Positions 1 to 9,448 of a stretch of DNA of 64,000 nt are shown here, piece after piece. The notes beneath the pieces were generated by a model. That model was given only the letters and a program-made list of their open reading frames with translations, was not told the DNA's origin and did not search any database. Made by a program: the position numbers and the translations under genes. Within the stretch, counting starts at the first letter, position 1. Every line of letters begins with the position of its first letter. The stretch comes from Planctomycetota bacterium (GTDB taxonomy: Bacteria; Planctomycetota; Planctomycetia; Pirellulales; Pirellulaceae): NCBI GenBank assembly GCA_026692905.1, contig JAPLNL010000102.1, positions 1 to 64,000 of the forward strand. The letters are read 5' to 3'.

Positions 1-449
1 AAAAGGCACAAGGGTCACAAAAGACGAATGTTGCTTTTGTATTCTTTGTGATTTTTTGTGGCTCGAAAACGAGTGCGCCGCTTTGGATCAGATCGAACTA
101 CTTTCGCTATCTGCGTTGGTCAAGTTTGAGTGTCCCTGTCCGCCATCGCTTCCTGGATTCTAGCCACCAAAAGGCACAAGGGTCACAAAAGACGAATGTT
201 GCTTTTGTATTCTTTGTGATTTTTTGTGGCTCGAAAACGAGTTCACCGCTTTGGAACAGATCGAACCATTTTCGCGATCTGCGTTGGTCAGGTTTGAGTG
301 TCCCTGGCCGCCATCGCTTCCGGGATTCTAGCCACCAAAAGGCACAAGGGTCACAAAAGACGAATGTTGCTTTTGTGTTCTTTGTGATTTTTTGTGGCTC
401 GAAAACGTGTTCACCACTTTGGAACAGATCGAACTACTTTCGCTATCTG
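1..449. repeat. 168-bp tandem repeat with internal hairpin, about 2.7 copies
   Basis: Units begin at 1, 169 and 337, so the period is 168 bp; the third copy stops at about 449. Each unit contains a long imperfect inverted repeat of about 70 bp (for example 162-231 and 330-399) that starts AGCCACCAAAAGGCACAA and ends with a TTTTTTGTGGCT arm. The rest of the unit is a spacer with GATCGAAC and CGCTATCTG. Because 168 is a multiple of three, frames stay open across the array, but no gene is implied by this. The array reaches into the 3' end of the minus-strand GlgB-like gene and supplies its stop codon. The array may extend left of the window. Confidence 0.9.
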
Positions 450-2175
450 GCACCACCTGCCCAGCAGATCGACAGTCGATAAAGGGTTCTGATGAGTAAT
501 CGCCAAAATCCTCGCTATATCCTTTCCAATCGGAGTTAAACTGCAAGCTCCATTTTCCTGCTTGAGGCATTGGAACAAGAACATCGACTTTTTTCTCGGC
601 GCTGAGATTCACGACTACGAGCACATCATCGCCGATACCTCCGCTATGCCAACGATGGAACGCGATCACTCGATCATCATGATGCTCGTAGATGACGGCG
701 AAGCCGCTGCCAGTCAGTCCTTTGGTATTGTTTCTTTTGTTAAGTCGCAGGTGAACAAGATCGCGGTACATTCGAAGGACCCCAGCAAAAGACTTTTCTT
801 TAGACCAGTCGATGGGGTCTGTGTCGCGAAACCACTCATCCTCCAACATTTCTTGCCCTTGAAAGAGCATCGGAACTCCAGGAGACGTAAAGGCAATTGC
901 GGCAGCCAGGGTACTTCGTTTCTTTGCGTACCACCCGTCTGGGTTCTGAGAATCGATCTCGGTGGTAACGCGTGCTTTACCGTTCGCAACTTCATCGTGT
1001 GACTCAGAATAGATAACACGTTGGAACGGGTCGCCGTTGTAGGTCGCCGTAGCAGCCGTGGTGAGTACCGCTGTTGAGCGATCCTCATCGCTTGGCGAAC
1101 AAACCAATCTCCTTATGGGGTGAACGAAACGCGCATCCCATTGCAGATCGAAGCCCGCCCCGCCGTCGCTGGTCGGTTTCGTTAATGCGTCGCTATTTTG
1201 CAAGTCTTCGGCAATCGTAAGCTTGTTTGGAAACTCGCGATCCACCATGTCATTAATCTCTTGAGTAAGGCTCCATCCCTCGGCCAGTTCACCTCCAGGC
1301 TCACCGTTGCCCGTGACATGGCGGATGTAAAGAGTCATATCCAATCGAAGTCCATCCATTCGGAATTCTTCGAGCCAGTAACGTGCATTATCGACAATGA
1401 ATCGACGCACCTCTGGCCGACCGTAATCAGGGCGAGTATCTCCCCAGGGAGTCGTGCTTTTCCAATCATTGTAGAAGTAAATTCCTCCTTTGTCATTTTC
1501 CGACCAGCCATCGAATTGCCAAAGAGACAGATCGCTAGGGCCAAAGTGATTGTAGACCACATCCAGTAGTACACCGATTCCTCGCGAATGGCAGGCTTTC
1601 ACAAATCGCTTGAACGCGAGCGGCCCCCCATAGGCTTCCTCAATTGCAAAAATATGGGCTGGGTTGTATCCCCACGATAGGTCGCCAGCAAATTCAGCGC
1701 AAGGCATTACCTCGACGACGTTGATCCCCAGCGAAGCTAAGTGATCAAGTTTCTCAATGGCTTCGTCGAAGTTGGATGGTCGTCCAGTCTCTTTCACGTT
1801 GAACGTACCAATATGCATTTCATAGATCACGATCTCGTTTCGAGGCGACAATTGGAACTTGTCATCGCCCCAATCAAAAGCTAAGTCCGTCAGGATTCCG
1901 TTGCCAACCGAGTTCGTGACGGAGCGCGTATAAGGGTCCACCCGCGTGAATCGGATTTCACCTTTGCTGATGTCAAAGCGATATTGTTGCCCATATTTCG
2001 CATCCGGTACTTCTGCAAACCAACATCCATGATCGTCTCGCATCATTTGATTCCGGTTCCAATCCCATCCATTGAACTCCCCGACTACCGACACGCGATC
2101 GGCATTTGGTGCCCACACGCGAAAAGACATCCCCTTGTCAGACCGCCAAACACCCAATCGCTCCTCCTTCGACAT
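328..2175 (-). CDS. GH13 alpha-glucan branching enzyme-like protein with repeat-derived C-terminus
   Basis: Glycoside hydrolase of family GH13, probably acting on alpha-1,4-glucans. Residues about 8-98 form a CBM48-type N-terminal domain (FRVWAPNA, GEFNGWD). The catalytic barrel follows from about 110, with EMHIGTF, DVVYNHFGP, the nucleophile D279 in MDGLRLD, the acid/base E323 in TIAEDL and D394 in SESHDEV. The SHDEV form resembles GlgB more than trehalohydrolase TreZ; substrate choice is not certain. The C-terminal beta domain runs to about residue 575 (SAGQV). The last 40 or so residues are encoded by the third copy of the 168-bp repeat, including the TAG stop, so the usual final strand of this domain seems to be missing. 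No partner genes of glycogen metabolism lie next to it. Confidence 0.85.
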   Translation of the reverse strand: MSKEERLGVWRSDKGMSFRVWAPNADRVSVVGEFNGWDWNRNQMMRDDHGCWFAEVPDAKYGQQYRFDISKGEIRFTRVDPYTRSVTNSVGNGILTDLAFDWGDDKFQLSPRNEIVIYEMHIGTFNVKETGRPSNFDEAIEKLDHLASLGINVVEVMPCAEFAGDLSWGYNPAHIFAIEEAYGGPLAFKRFVKACHSRGIGVLLDVVYNHFGPSDLSLWQFDGWSENDKGGIYFYNDWKSTTPWGDTRPDYGRPEVRRFIVDNARYWLEEFRMDGLRLDMTLYIRHVTGNGEPGGELAEGWSLTQEINDMVDREFPNKLTIAEDLQNSDALTKPTSDGGAGFDLQWDARFVHPIRRLVCSPSDEDRSTAVLTTAATATYNGDPFQRVIYSESHDEVANGKARVTTEIDSQNPDGWYAKKRSTLAAAIAFTSPGVPMLFQGQEMLEDEWFRDTDPIDWSKEKSFAGVLRMYRDLVHLRLNKRNNTKGLTGSGFAVIYEHHDDRVIAFHRWHSGGIGDDVLVVVNLSAEKKVDVLVPMPQAGKWSLQFNSDWKGYSEDFGDYSSEPFIDCRSAGQVVPDSESSSICSKVVNTFSSHKKSQRTQKQHSSFVTLVPFGG

Positions 2176-2355
2176 TTTATGATACTTTCTGTTGATCTTT
2201 GAGACTTACTACTGCAGACGCATAGGCTAAGGAAAGCAAAGCGGGGAAAAGGCGACGCGCACGGCGTGGAGGATGCGCAACCGTGCTGGTCGCTTTTCGA
2301 CCATCGTGACCGACAGCTAAACACTTCGGCATGACTCTTCAAGTGAAACAAACCT

Positions 2356-2431
2356 TTAGCCGTTAGGCGCTAGCCCCGGTTTTCCACTCGACATTCGTCG
2401 AGAACCGGGGCTACTAGCGCCCATCGGCTAA
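2356..2431. repeat. Long palindrome (TTAGCCG...CGGCTAA family)
   Basis: The arms are TTAGCCGTTAGGCGCTAG plus CCCCGGTT on the left and AACCGGGGCTA, AGCGCC and CGGCTAA on the right, with a short loop near 2391. A left-arm fragment of the same family recurs at 27513-27540. The element lies in the 469-bp gap between the divergent GlgB-like gene and the efflux adaptor gene; no other feature was seen in that gap. Short palindromes of this kind are common in planctomycete intergenic DNA (general knowledge). Confidence 0.85.
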
Positions 2432-2644
2432 TGAATACGAAAAACAAATGCGGATGTGCTTAGCATTGAGAGTCACAACGAAGCAATTAACGTGCCGCGC
2501 TCTTAACCTGAAACGGTTAAGAATTGAGCGAATGATTGCCTAGTGCTAGACTTCTGCCTAGACTGGAATACAGCACACATTCTAACCGATACGAGTCCAT
2601 CGTGGACCATTCGGTTCCTACCTGCCAAGAGACTTTTTCTTACG

Positions 2645-4075
2645 GTGTTTGATTCCAAATCGCTAAGACCAATCCTTCTACTTTCAATCACCGTTGAGTG
2701 TTGGTCACTTGCCGGTTGCTCCCAAACGAACACAAAAACCGAAGTGAAACCTTTGACGGCAGTCGTTGTCGCAAAGCCTGTCATCCTCCCAATTGTCGAG
2801 TGGGATGAGTTTGTGGGGAGACTTGCTCCGATCGAGTCGGTTCAAGTCCGAGCAAGAGTCAGTGGTTACCTAGCTTCGACGAGTTTCGAAGAGGGGCAAC
2901 TGGTCCGAGCGGGCGATATCATCGCAGTGATTGATCAGCGCTCTTTCCTTGCGGAAGTAACTCGAAACGAAGCAAACATGGATGCGGCAAATGCATTGCT
3001 GATCCAAGCGAAAGCCGCAGTGGCTCAATCGATGGCGGAAAAGGAACGAGCGAAAATTCGTCGCGATCTCACCAAGAAGCAGTTTGATCGCAACGAAGAA
3101 CTGCGAAAAAAGAATGCAACTGCGATTCAAGACTTTGAAATCAGCGAGGCGGAGTACGAGCAGGCAGAAGCAGAGTTGCTGGTTGCAGGTAGTCGCGTCG
3201 ACTCGGCGGAAGCGACGATTGCAGCCGCCAAGGCTGCTATCAACATTGCTCAGGCAAATCTCGATCTCGCGAAACTCAATCTCCAATACACCGAAGTTCG
3301 CTCGCCAATCGATGGTCGTATTAGCAATCGAAGGGTCACCGAAGGCAATCTTGTCAGTGGCGGCACCAATGATTCTACGTTGTTGACGACTATTGTGTCG
3401 CTGGACCCAATTCACTGTTACTTTGATGCGGACGAAAAAACATTTTTGAAGTATGTTCAGTTAGCGAGGGAAGGCAAACGACCTAGCAGTCGCGAGGTTC
3501 GCAATCCCGTCTTTGTCGCACTTGCCAACGAACAAGTGGGCTTTCCACATCAAGGGCATATGGACTTCGTTGAGAATAGGTTGGACGAAGAGACAGGGAC
3601 CATTCGCGGAAGAGCGATTCTCCCGAACAAAAACCTAGACCTGACTCCCGGGCTGTTTGCGCGTGTGCGTTTGCCTGGTAGCCCACGATATGATGCGACG
3701 CTCATTCCCGACAAAGCCATCGGAACGGATCAGGCCGACAAGTTTATTCTCGCAGTCGATGAAAGCAACAAGGTTGTACGTAAAGTCGTGACGCTCGGTC
3801 CGATCTCTCATGGATTGAGAATCATTCGGACTGGGCTTGATGGAACAGAGCGAGTCATTCTTAGTGGTCAGCAGCGTGCAAGGCCAGGCAGCGAAGTTGC
3901 TGTGTCGGTCGAAGTGGTTGCTCCCGGTAAGGAGTTGCTTCCCGATGAATACGAACCGGTGCCACAGGAGAACTGGTTGACGCCAAAGCGTTCAGCCGCG
4001 GGGAACGTTGCGATTCCCATCGTTCCTGATGGGACCGCCAAGGATCAAGCACCCTCGATTGAGACTAAACCTTGA
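2645..4075 (+). CDS. RND efflux periplasmic adaptor lipoprotein (HlyD/AcrA family)
   Basis: Membrane fusion protein that links an RND pump to the cell envelope. I chose the GTG at 2645 because it gives a short lipoprotein signal: a basic start, a hydrophobic run (PILLLSITV) and the lipobox SLAGC. An ATG at 2543 in the same frame would add 34 unlikely residues. The body shows a lipoyl-like half motif (VQVRARVSGYLAST), a long helical hairpin rich in Ala, Glu and Gln (about residues 95-215 of this form), the second lipoyl half (YTEVRSPIDGRISNR) and a beta-barrel. The stop overlaps the TTG start of the pump gene by four bases, so the two are translationally coupled. No outer-membrane factor lies nearby. 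Confidence 0.88.
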   Translation: MFDSKSLRPILLLSITVECWSLAGCSQTNTKTEVKPLTAVVVAKPVILPIVEWDEFVGRLAPIESVQVRARVSGYLASTSFEEGQLVRAGDIIAVIDQRSFLAEVTRNEANMDAANALLIQAKAAVAQSMAEKERAKIRRDLTKKQFDRNEELRKKNATAIQDFEISEAEYEQAEAELLVAGSRVDSAEATIAAAKAAINIAQANLDLAKLNLQYTEVRSPIDGRISNRRVTEGNLVSGGTNDSTLLTTIVSLDPIHCYFDADEKTFLKYVQLAREGKRPSSREVRNPVFVALANEQVGFPHQGHMDFVENRLDEETGTIRGRAILPNKNLDLTPGLFARVRLPGSPRYDATLIPDKAIGTDQADKFILAVDESNKVVRKVVTLGPISHGLRIIRTGLDGTERVILSGQQRARPGSEVAVSVEVVAPGKELLPDEYEPVPQENWLTPKRSAAGNVAIPIVPDGTAKDQAPSIETKP

Positions 4076-7000
4076 GGATTGCACATTTTTTCATCGACAG
4101 GCCAATTTTCGCGTCGGTTTTGTCGATTGCCATTATCATCCTCGGATCGCTTGCATACGTTGCTTTGCCTGTTTCGCAGTATCCCGATGTTGTTCCTCCA
4201 ACGATCATTGTTCGTGCGAGTTATCCCGGCGCTTCCCCGCAAGTCATCGCGGACTCGGTGGCGACTCCTATTGAGCAGGAGGTTAATGGGGTCGAGGACA
4301 TGCTTTATATGTCATCGCAATGTACGACCGATGGAGCGATGACACTGACAATTACGTTTCGGCTAGGGACCGATTTGAATAAGGCCCAGGTGCTTGTGCA
4401 GAATCGAGTTGCCATCGCAGTTCCGCGGCTGCCGGAGGATGTTCGTCGCCTTGGGGTTACGACCATCAAATCCTCTCCTGACCTTCTTCTTGTAATCCAC
4501 CTAACTTCGCCGGAAGGTAAATACAATCAACTGTATGTGGGCAATTACGGTTTCATTCAATTGAGAGACACCCTGTCTCGAATCGAAGGTGTTGGCGATA
4601 TCAGCATTATCGGCCTTCGTGAATACAGTATGCGAATTTGGCTCGACCCTGAGCGGCTTGCGTTTCTATCGATGACGGCAGGAGATGTGGTAACGAGTCT
4701 CCGCGAACAGAATATTCAGGTCGCGTCCGGAGTCATAGGCCAACGTCCGGTACCGGATGGAAACGCTTTCCAGCTCACCGTCAACACTTTGGGGCGTCTC
4801 ACGGAACCATCGCAGTTCGAGGACATTATCATTCGGACCGGGGAAAATGGTCGGGTCGTCCGAGTCAAAGACGTGTCGCGTATTGAGTTGGGTGCTCGCG
4901 ATTACGCCGCCGATAGCAATCTAGATAACAGCCCAGCCGTTTCCATCATCGTTGCTCAGAGGCCCGGATCGAACGCTCTGGCAACCGCAGAACTCGTTGA
5001 AAAGTCGATAGCGAAATTATCGAAGGATTTTCCAAGCGGCATCGAGTATCGGATCATTTACAATCCGACGGTGTTCGTGCGGGAATCGATCGCTTCGGTG
5101 ATCCATACTCTTTACGAAGCCATTGCGCTCGTCGTTTTGGTCGTACTGGTGTTCTTGCAAAGCTGGCGAGCTAGCATCATCCCGTTGCTCGCCATCCCCG
5201 TGTCGCTAGTTGGCACTTTTGCTGCGATGTACGCCTTTGGCTTTTCATTAAATATCCTATCGTTGTTCGGGTTGGTTCTTGCTATTGGGATCGTTGTCGA
5301 TGATGCGATTGTGGTTGTCGAAAACGTGGAACGCCATATCGCGTTGGGGCTATCACCTCGCGACGCCAGCTACAAGGCAATGGATGAAGTCACGCCGGCG
5401 GTTCTCGCTATCGCTGTTGGACTATCCGCAGTATTCATTCCAACGGCATTTCTGTCGGGTCTAACAGGACAGTTCTATCGTCAGTTCGCCCTGACCATTG
5501 CCGTGTCAACACTCATCTCGGCTTTCAATTCGCTTACGCTGGCACCGGCCTTGTGTGCACTACTTCTTCAGCCGCATGATGCCAAGAAGGATTGGTTTAC
5601 AAAGGTTTGGGATTTTTCGTTGGGCTGGTTCTTTAGGATTTTTAATCGCAGTTTCGACTATACAGCTAACACGTATGGTCGAGCGGTCCGCTGGACCTTA
5701 CGGCGTGCGATTCTGCCTGTGAGCATTTATGTTGGACTGATCGTGTTGGCAGCGATTGGCTTCCTGAGTACACCAACTGGCTTTATTCCAAAGCAGGACA
5801 TGGGCTACTTGATTACGATGGTCCAGCTTCCCGATGGTGCTTCGGTGGAGCGGACAGCCGCGGTCGTTAGCAATGCAGTGGAGATCATTCGCAAGCATCC
5901 AGGGGTTTCCCATGCGATATCCTATTCCGGCTATTCTGGCACGACGCGCAGCAACAGCCCCAATTACGGATCGATTTTCATCATCCCAAAGCCGTTTCAC
6001 GAACGTGTTGCACATGGACCGACGGCAAACCAGATCCAACGCGAACTTCAGAGTTCTCTCGATTTGGTGCCGGACGCGTTGATCTTTGTTATTGCGCCTC
6101 CACCCGTTCGAGGCCTCGGTACTGCAGGTGGCTTTAAGTTCCTCGTTCAAGATCGGGCTGGGTATGGCTATCAAGAGCTACAAAATGCGACAGACAAACT
6201 CATTGCAGCTTGCGGGAAAGATCCAGACCTCGCAAAGGTTTTTACAACCTACCGAGCAACCACACCTCAATTGTACGCCAATGTCGACCGCGTCAAAGCG
6301 AGCATGTTGAATCTGCCCATTGCGAACATCTTTGAAGCTCTCCAAATCAATCTCGGCTCGGCATACGTGAACGATCTGAATTTGTTCGGTCGTACGTTTC
6401 AAGTTCGCGTTCAATCGGAAGGAGAATTTCGCCGGACTTCGGAAGATATCGCTCAGCTCAAAGCTCGCAACAAGAACGGCATGATGGTTCCTCTGGGGGC
6501 AGTAGTTGAAGTTGAGTGGCGGAGCGGACCAGATCGAGTCGTTCGATACAACATGTATCCATCCGCAGAAGTGCAAGGGGACACAGCAATCGGTCGTAGT
6601 TCAAGTCAAGCCATCGCTGCGGTTGAGCGTCTTGCAGCAGAGCATCTGCCACCTGGCATGACGATCGACTGGACCGACATCGCCTTTCAAGAACAGCTAG
6701 CAGGCAACACGGCGATCTTTATCTTCCCGTTGTGCATTCTCTTTGTGTTTCTCGTTCACTCAGCGGAATACGAGAGTTGGATTTTGCCGCTTGCCATTAT
6801 CCTCATCGCGCCTGTTTGCCTACCCTTTGCCTTAGGCGGTGTGGTCCTGCGAGGAATGGATAACAATCTGATTTCCCAGATTGGGTTCATCGTCTTGATT
6901 GGGCTGGCCGCAAAGAATGCGGTTCTAATCGTTGAGTTTTCCAAGCAGTTGGGGGAGGAAGGAAAGAATTCTTTTGATGCGACAGTGGAAGCATGTCGTC

Positions 7001-7251
7001 TGCGACTTCGCCCCATTCTTATGACATCCTTCGCATTCATTCTCGGTGTGCTTCCGATGGCGAGGGCCGTTGGCCCTGGCTCTGAGATTCGGCAAGTCCT
7101 AGGAACGGCCGTATTTTCGGGCATGCTTGGCGTAACTATTTTCGGCTTGTTTTTGACACCGACGTTCTATGTCGTATTGCGAGGATTGGCTGAGCGAGTT
7201 TGGCCGAAAAGGAGTCATGAGGCAGCTGTTAAAACGGAGAACGGAAATTGA
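4072..7251 (+). CDS. RND multidrug efflux permease, HAE1 (AcrB) family
   Basis: Proton-driven inner-membrane pump of 1059 residues, the normal size. Visible features are the N-terminal helix (FIDRPIFASVLSI), the first porter domain, the TM4 aspartate pair in GIVVDDAIVVVENVER and the TM10 lysine in LIGLAAKNAVLIVEF; together these are the proton relay of HAE1 pumps. The start is TTG at 4072 inside TTGA, overlapping the adaptor's stop. With the adaptor it forms a two-gene unit without a visible local regulator. Substrates cannot be read from sequence. Confidence 0.92.
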   Translation: MRIAHFFIDRPIFASVLSIAIIILGSLAYVALPVSQYPDVVPPTIIVRASYPGASPQVIADSVATPIEQEVNGVEDMLYMSSQCTTDGAMTLTITFRLGTDLNKAQVLVQNRVAIAVPRLPEDVRRLGVTTIKSSPDLLLVIHLTSPEGKYNQLYVGNYGFIQLRDTLSRIEGVGDISIIGLREYSMRIWLDPERLAFLSMTAGDVVTSLREQNIQVASGVIGQRPVPDGNAFQLTVNTLGRLTEPSQFEDIIIRTGENGRVVRVKDVSRIELGARDYAADSNLDNSPAVSIIVAQRPGSNALATAELVEKSIAKLSKDFPSGIEYRIIYNPTVFVRESIASVIHTLYEAIALVVLVVLVFLQSWRASIIPLLAIPVSLVGTFAAMYAFGFSLNILSLFGLVLAIGIVVDDAIVVVENVERHIALGLSPRDASYKAMDEVTPAVLAIAVGLSAVFIPTAFLSGLTGQFYRQFALTIAVSTLISAFNSLTLAPALCALLLQPHDAKKDWFTKVWDFSLGWFFRIFNRSFDYTANTYGRAVRWTLRRAILPVSIYVGLIVLAAIGFLSTPTGFIPKQDMGYLITMVQLPDGASVERTAAVVSNAVEIIRKHPGVSHAISYSGYSGTTRSNSPNYGSIFIIPKPFHERVAHGPTANQIQRELQSSLDLVPDALIFVIAPPPVRGLGTAGGFKFLVQDRAGYGYQELQNATDKLIAACGKDPDLAKVFTTYRATTPQLYANVDRVKASMLNLPIANIFEALQINLGSAYVNDLNLFGRTFQVRVQSEGEFRRTSEDIAQLKARNKNGMMVPLGAVVEVEWRSGPDRVVRYNMYPSAEVQGDTAIGRSSSQAIAAVERLAAEHLPPGMTIDWTDIAFQEQLAGNTAIFIFPLCILFVFLVHSAEYESWILPLAIILIAPVCLPFALGGVVLRGMDNNLISQIGFIVLIGLAAKNAVLIVEFSKQLGEEGKNSFDATVEACRLRLRPILMTSFAFILGVLPMARAVGPGSEIRQVLGTAVFSGMLGVTIFGLFLTPTFYVVLRGLAERVWPKRSHEAAVKTENGN

Positions 7252-7347
7252 GCCGCGGGCACCTGTCGTGTCGCGAGTCCTCGAGAGATATTGGCCATCT
7301 GAGCCAACGCAGCGAAAAATCTTGCGCTGCGAAAAACAGGGTTATTT

Positions 7348-7407
7348 GTAGCGTAAGTCGTCAAGACTTTCGGCTGGATTTCCTAATCAACCGAAACTCG
7401 CTACGAA
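7348..7407. repeat. Palindromic repeat (GTAGCG..GTCGTCAAGACTTTCGG family), shortened copy
   Basis: The left arm GTAGCGTAAGTCGTCAAGACT lies at 7348-7368, and a shortened right arm CCGAAACTCGCTAC at 7391-7404. A fuller copy is at 26490-26558. It sits between the 3' ends of the convergent RND pump and ispH genes, a place where it could end transcripts or protect their 3' ends (inference). Confidence 0.8.
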
Positions 7408-7453
7408 ATGCTCGGTAGCATTGTCCACGCTGTCATTCGATCCAAAAAGGCAT

Positions 7454-8392
7454 TCACTTCGTTGCCGCCAGCCCTCGCAGGACTCTAGGCAACGGGAAGT
7501 AAACTTGCTCCTCACGAACAACTTGCTCCTCCACGCTCGCATCAAATCGGTCCTTAAGCCATTGAATGGTGTTTTGGACAACCAATTCGGGTGCGCTGGC
7601 TCCAGCAGTGATGAGGACTGTCTCCAATCCTCGGAAGTTCTCTTCATTCAAGTCATGAGGACCATCCACGAGATAGGCTGGACGACCGAATTCTTCCGCT
7701 AACTCCCTCAGTCGCTGCGAATTACTGCTGTTCTGACTTCCCAGGACGATAACGGCGTCAGCCCTTTGGCACAGGAGCTTTACGGCTTCCTGTCGGTTCT
7801 GAGTTGCGTAACAGATATCCTCTTTAGGTGGTCCGATAATCCAAGGGAAGCGTTCCTTAAGTCTGGAAATGATCCGATTGGCATCATCCACGCTCAAGGT
7901 CGTCTGGGTCAAAAATGCCAATTTGGTTTCTTGAGAAAACTGAAGCGCATCTACGTCCTCGGAGTTCTCGACCAAGATAATCGCTTCTGGCGCCTCGCCC
8001 ATGGTTCCGATGACTTCATCGTGCCCATCATGCCCAATCAAGACAATCGTGTAATGATCTTTGGCAAATTTGATCGCCTCCAAGTGGACTTTGGTAACGA
8101 GCGGACAGGTCGCATCGATTGCGGTTAGTTCGCGTTCCTTAGCCACCCGCCGAATTTCTGGAGAAACGCCGTGTGCCGAAAACAGAACGGTAGAGCCGTT
8201 TGGAATTTCCTCGAGGAAATTGACAAAGACCGCACCTTTCCCCTGGAAGGTTTGGACTACATGCTGGTTGTGAACGATTTCGTGATAAACATAAATGGGT
8301 GAACCAAAGTGTTTTAAAGCTAAATCGAGGCTTTGGACGGCCATATTGACGCCGGCACAAAAACCGCGAGGGGCAGCGAGAATTATTTTCAT
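7454..8392 (-). CDS. ispH: 4-hydroxy-3-methylbut-2-enyl diphosphate reductase
   Basis: Last enzyme of the MEP isoprenoid pathway; it reduces HMBPP to IPP and DMAPP using a [4Fe-4S] cluster. The three cluster cysteines are present: C12 in PRGFCAGV, C96 in DATCPLV and a third near 194 in DICYATQNRQ. Further family motifs are HEIVHN, FSAHGVS, IGHDGHDEV, the TQTTLS loop and GSQNSSNSQRL. The length of 312 residues is usual. It diverges from hpnC with 51 bp between the start codons. The supply of IPP/DMAPP and its use for squalene are therefore encoded side by side, perhaps sharing a control region. Confidence 0.97.
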   Translation of the reverse strand: MKIILAAPRGFCAGVNMAVQSLDLALKHFGSPIYVYHEIVHNQHVVQTFQGKGAVFVNFLEEIPNGSTVLFSAHGVSPEIRRVAKERELTAIDATCPLVTKVHLEAIKFAKDHYTIVLIGHDGHDEVIGTMGEAPEAIILVENSEDVDALQFSQETKLAFLTQTTLSVDDANRIISRLKERFPWIIGPPKEDICYATQNRQEAVKLLCQRADAVIVLGSQNSSNSQRLRELAEEFGRPAYLVDGPHDLNEENFRGLETVLITAGASAPELVVQNTIQWLKDRFDASVEEQVVREEQVYFPLPRVLRGLAATK

Positions 8393-8443
8393 AGGGCACG
8401 AATGTCAGTAAAGGCGAATGGAATTTCACGTTATCATAGCGGT

Positions 8444-9448
8444 ATGTCATCCCCAAGCGAAGCCTCAACTATGTCAGAACAGCATCAGCGAATCGGCGAG
8501 AAAATCGTTGTCGAGGATTTGCAACGGTTCGGGCCAAACGTGCCTCACGAACCGATGGCAGTCGAGCAGGCTCAAAAATACTGCAAATCGTTAGCCAAAC
8601 GACATTACGAGAATTTTTCCATCGCCAGCTTGCTCGTACCATCCGCCATTCGTCAAGATTTTTACAACGTTTATGCTTTTTGCCGCTGGTCCGATGATCT
8701 GGCCGACGAGATAGGAAACGCCGAAAATTCAATCCAGTTGCTGGAATGGTGGCGATCGGAATTGAGGGCGTGTTTTTTGGGGAGAACCAAACACCCCGTT
8801 TTTGTAGCGCTCAAGCAAACAGTCCTCGCTCATTCATTGACGATTGAAAACTTCGAGCATTTGTTGGACGCGTTTGTTCAGGATCAAACTGTAACTCGTT
8901 ATCGTTCCCAGCTTGACATCTTCGAATACTGTCGCGGCAGTGCCAATCCAGTTGGACGAATCCTTCTGCAATTAGCTCGTGTGACGGACCCGGCAGCCCT
9001 GCCGTTGAGTGATCGAATCTGTTCCGGACTGCAAATTGCCAACTTTTGCCAAGATTTACGTCAAGACGCGCTGATCGGGAGAATTTATTTGCCAAGAGAT
9101 TTGTTGAGTAGATTTCAAATCACAGAATCTGAAGTGCTTGCCGGAATGCGAACGGAGAATCTTTGCTTGGCGTTAAAAGTTTGGATCGAATTGGCTCGAA
9201 CGTCCTTGGTGGGTGGACTACCGTTGGTCAAACTCACTCCCCGTTGGCTGGCGCGGGACATCCAATTGTTTGTACGCGGTGGCTTGTCTATTCTCGACAA
9301 CATCGCTCGTGCGGATTTCAACGTCTGGGAGGAGCCGATCACCGTTTCCAAGAAACAGAAATTAGCTTTACTCGTGCGTGCAGCCTTTTCACCTCGCTCC
9401 CTTCAAGTCAGCGAGCTCGCTCGCCCGCGAGGTCAAAAGTCCACATGA
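8444..9448 (+). CDS. hpnC: Squalene synthase HpnC (hydroxysqualene-forming step)
   Basis: Trans-isoprenyl diphosphate synthase of the squalene/phytoene synthase superfamily. In the HpnCDE route, HpnC converts presqualene diphosphate to hydroxysqualene. The first aspartate motif is intact (CRWSDDLADE, D84/D85/D88), and the second is NFCQDLRQD followed by GRIYLPRD. The frame is open upstream to 8333 over the ispH start, but the ATG at 8444 gives a normal 334-residue protein; an ATG at 8471 is a possible alternative. The stop TGA overlaps the ATG of the next gene (ATGA, 9445-9448), so synthesis of the two proteins is probably coupled. Confidence 0.93.
   Translation: MSSPSEASTMSEQHQRIGEKIVVEDLQRFGPNVPHEPMAVEQAQKYCKSLAKRHYENFSIASLLVPSAIRQDFYNVYAFCRWSDDLADEIGNAENSIQLLEWWRSELRACFLGRTKHPVFVALKQTVLAHSLTIENFEHLLDAFVQDQTVTRYRSQLDIFEYCRGSANPVGRILLQLARVTDPAALPLSDRICSGLQIANFCQDLRQDALIGRIYLPRDLLSRFQITESEVLAGMRTENLCLALKVWIELARTSLVGGLPLVKLTPRWLARDIQLFVRGGLSILDNIARADFNVWEEPITVSKKQKLALLVRAAFSPRSLQVSELARPRGQKST

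Noticed and set aside
1-449. A CRISPR array or a repeat-protein gene (plus-strand frame 48-482)
   Set aside because: The unit is 168 bp with no spacers, and the frame is open only because 168 is divisible by three. The peptide repeats a low-quality reading of a hairpin element.
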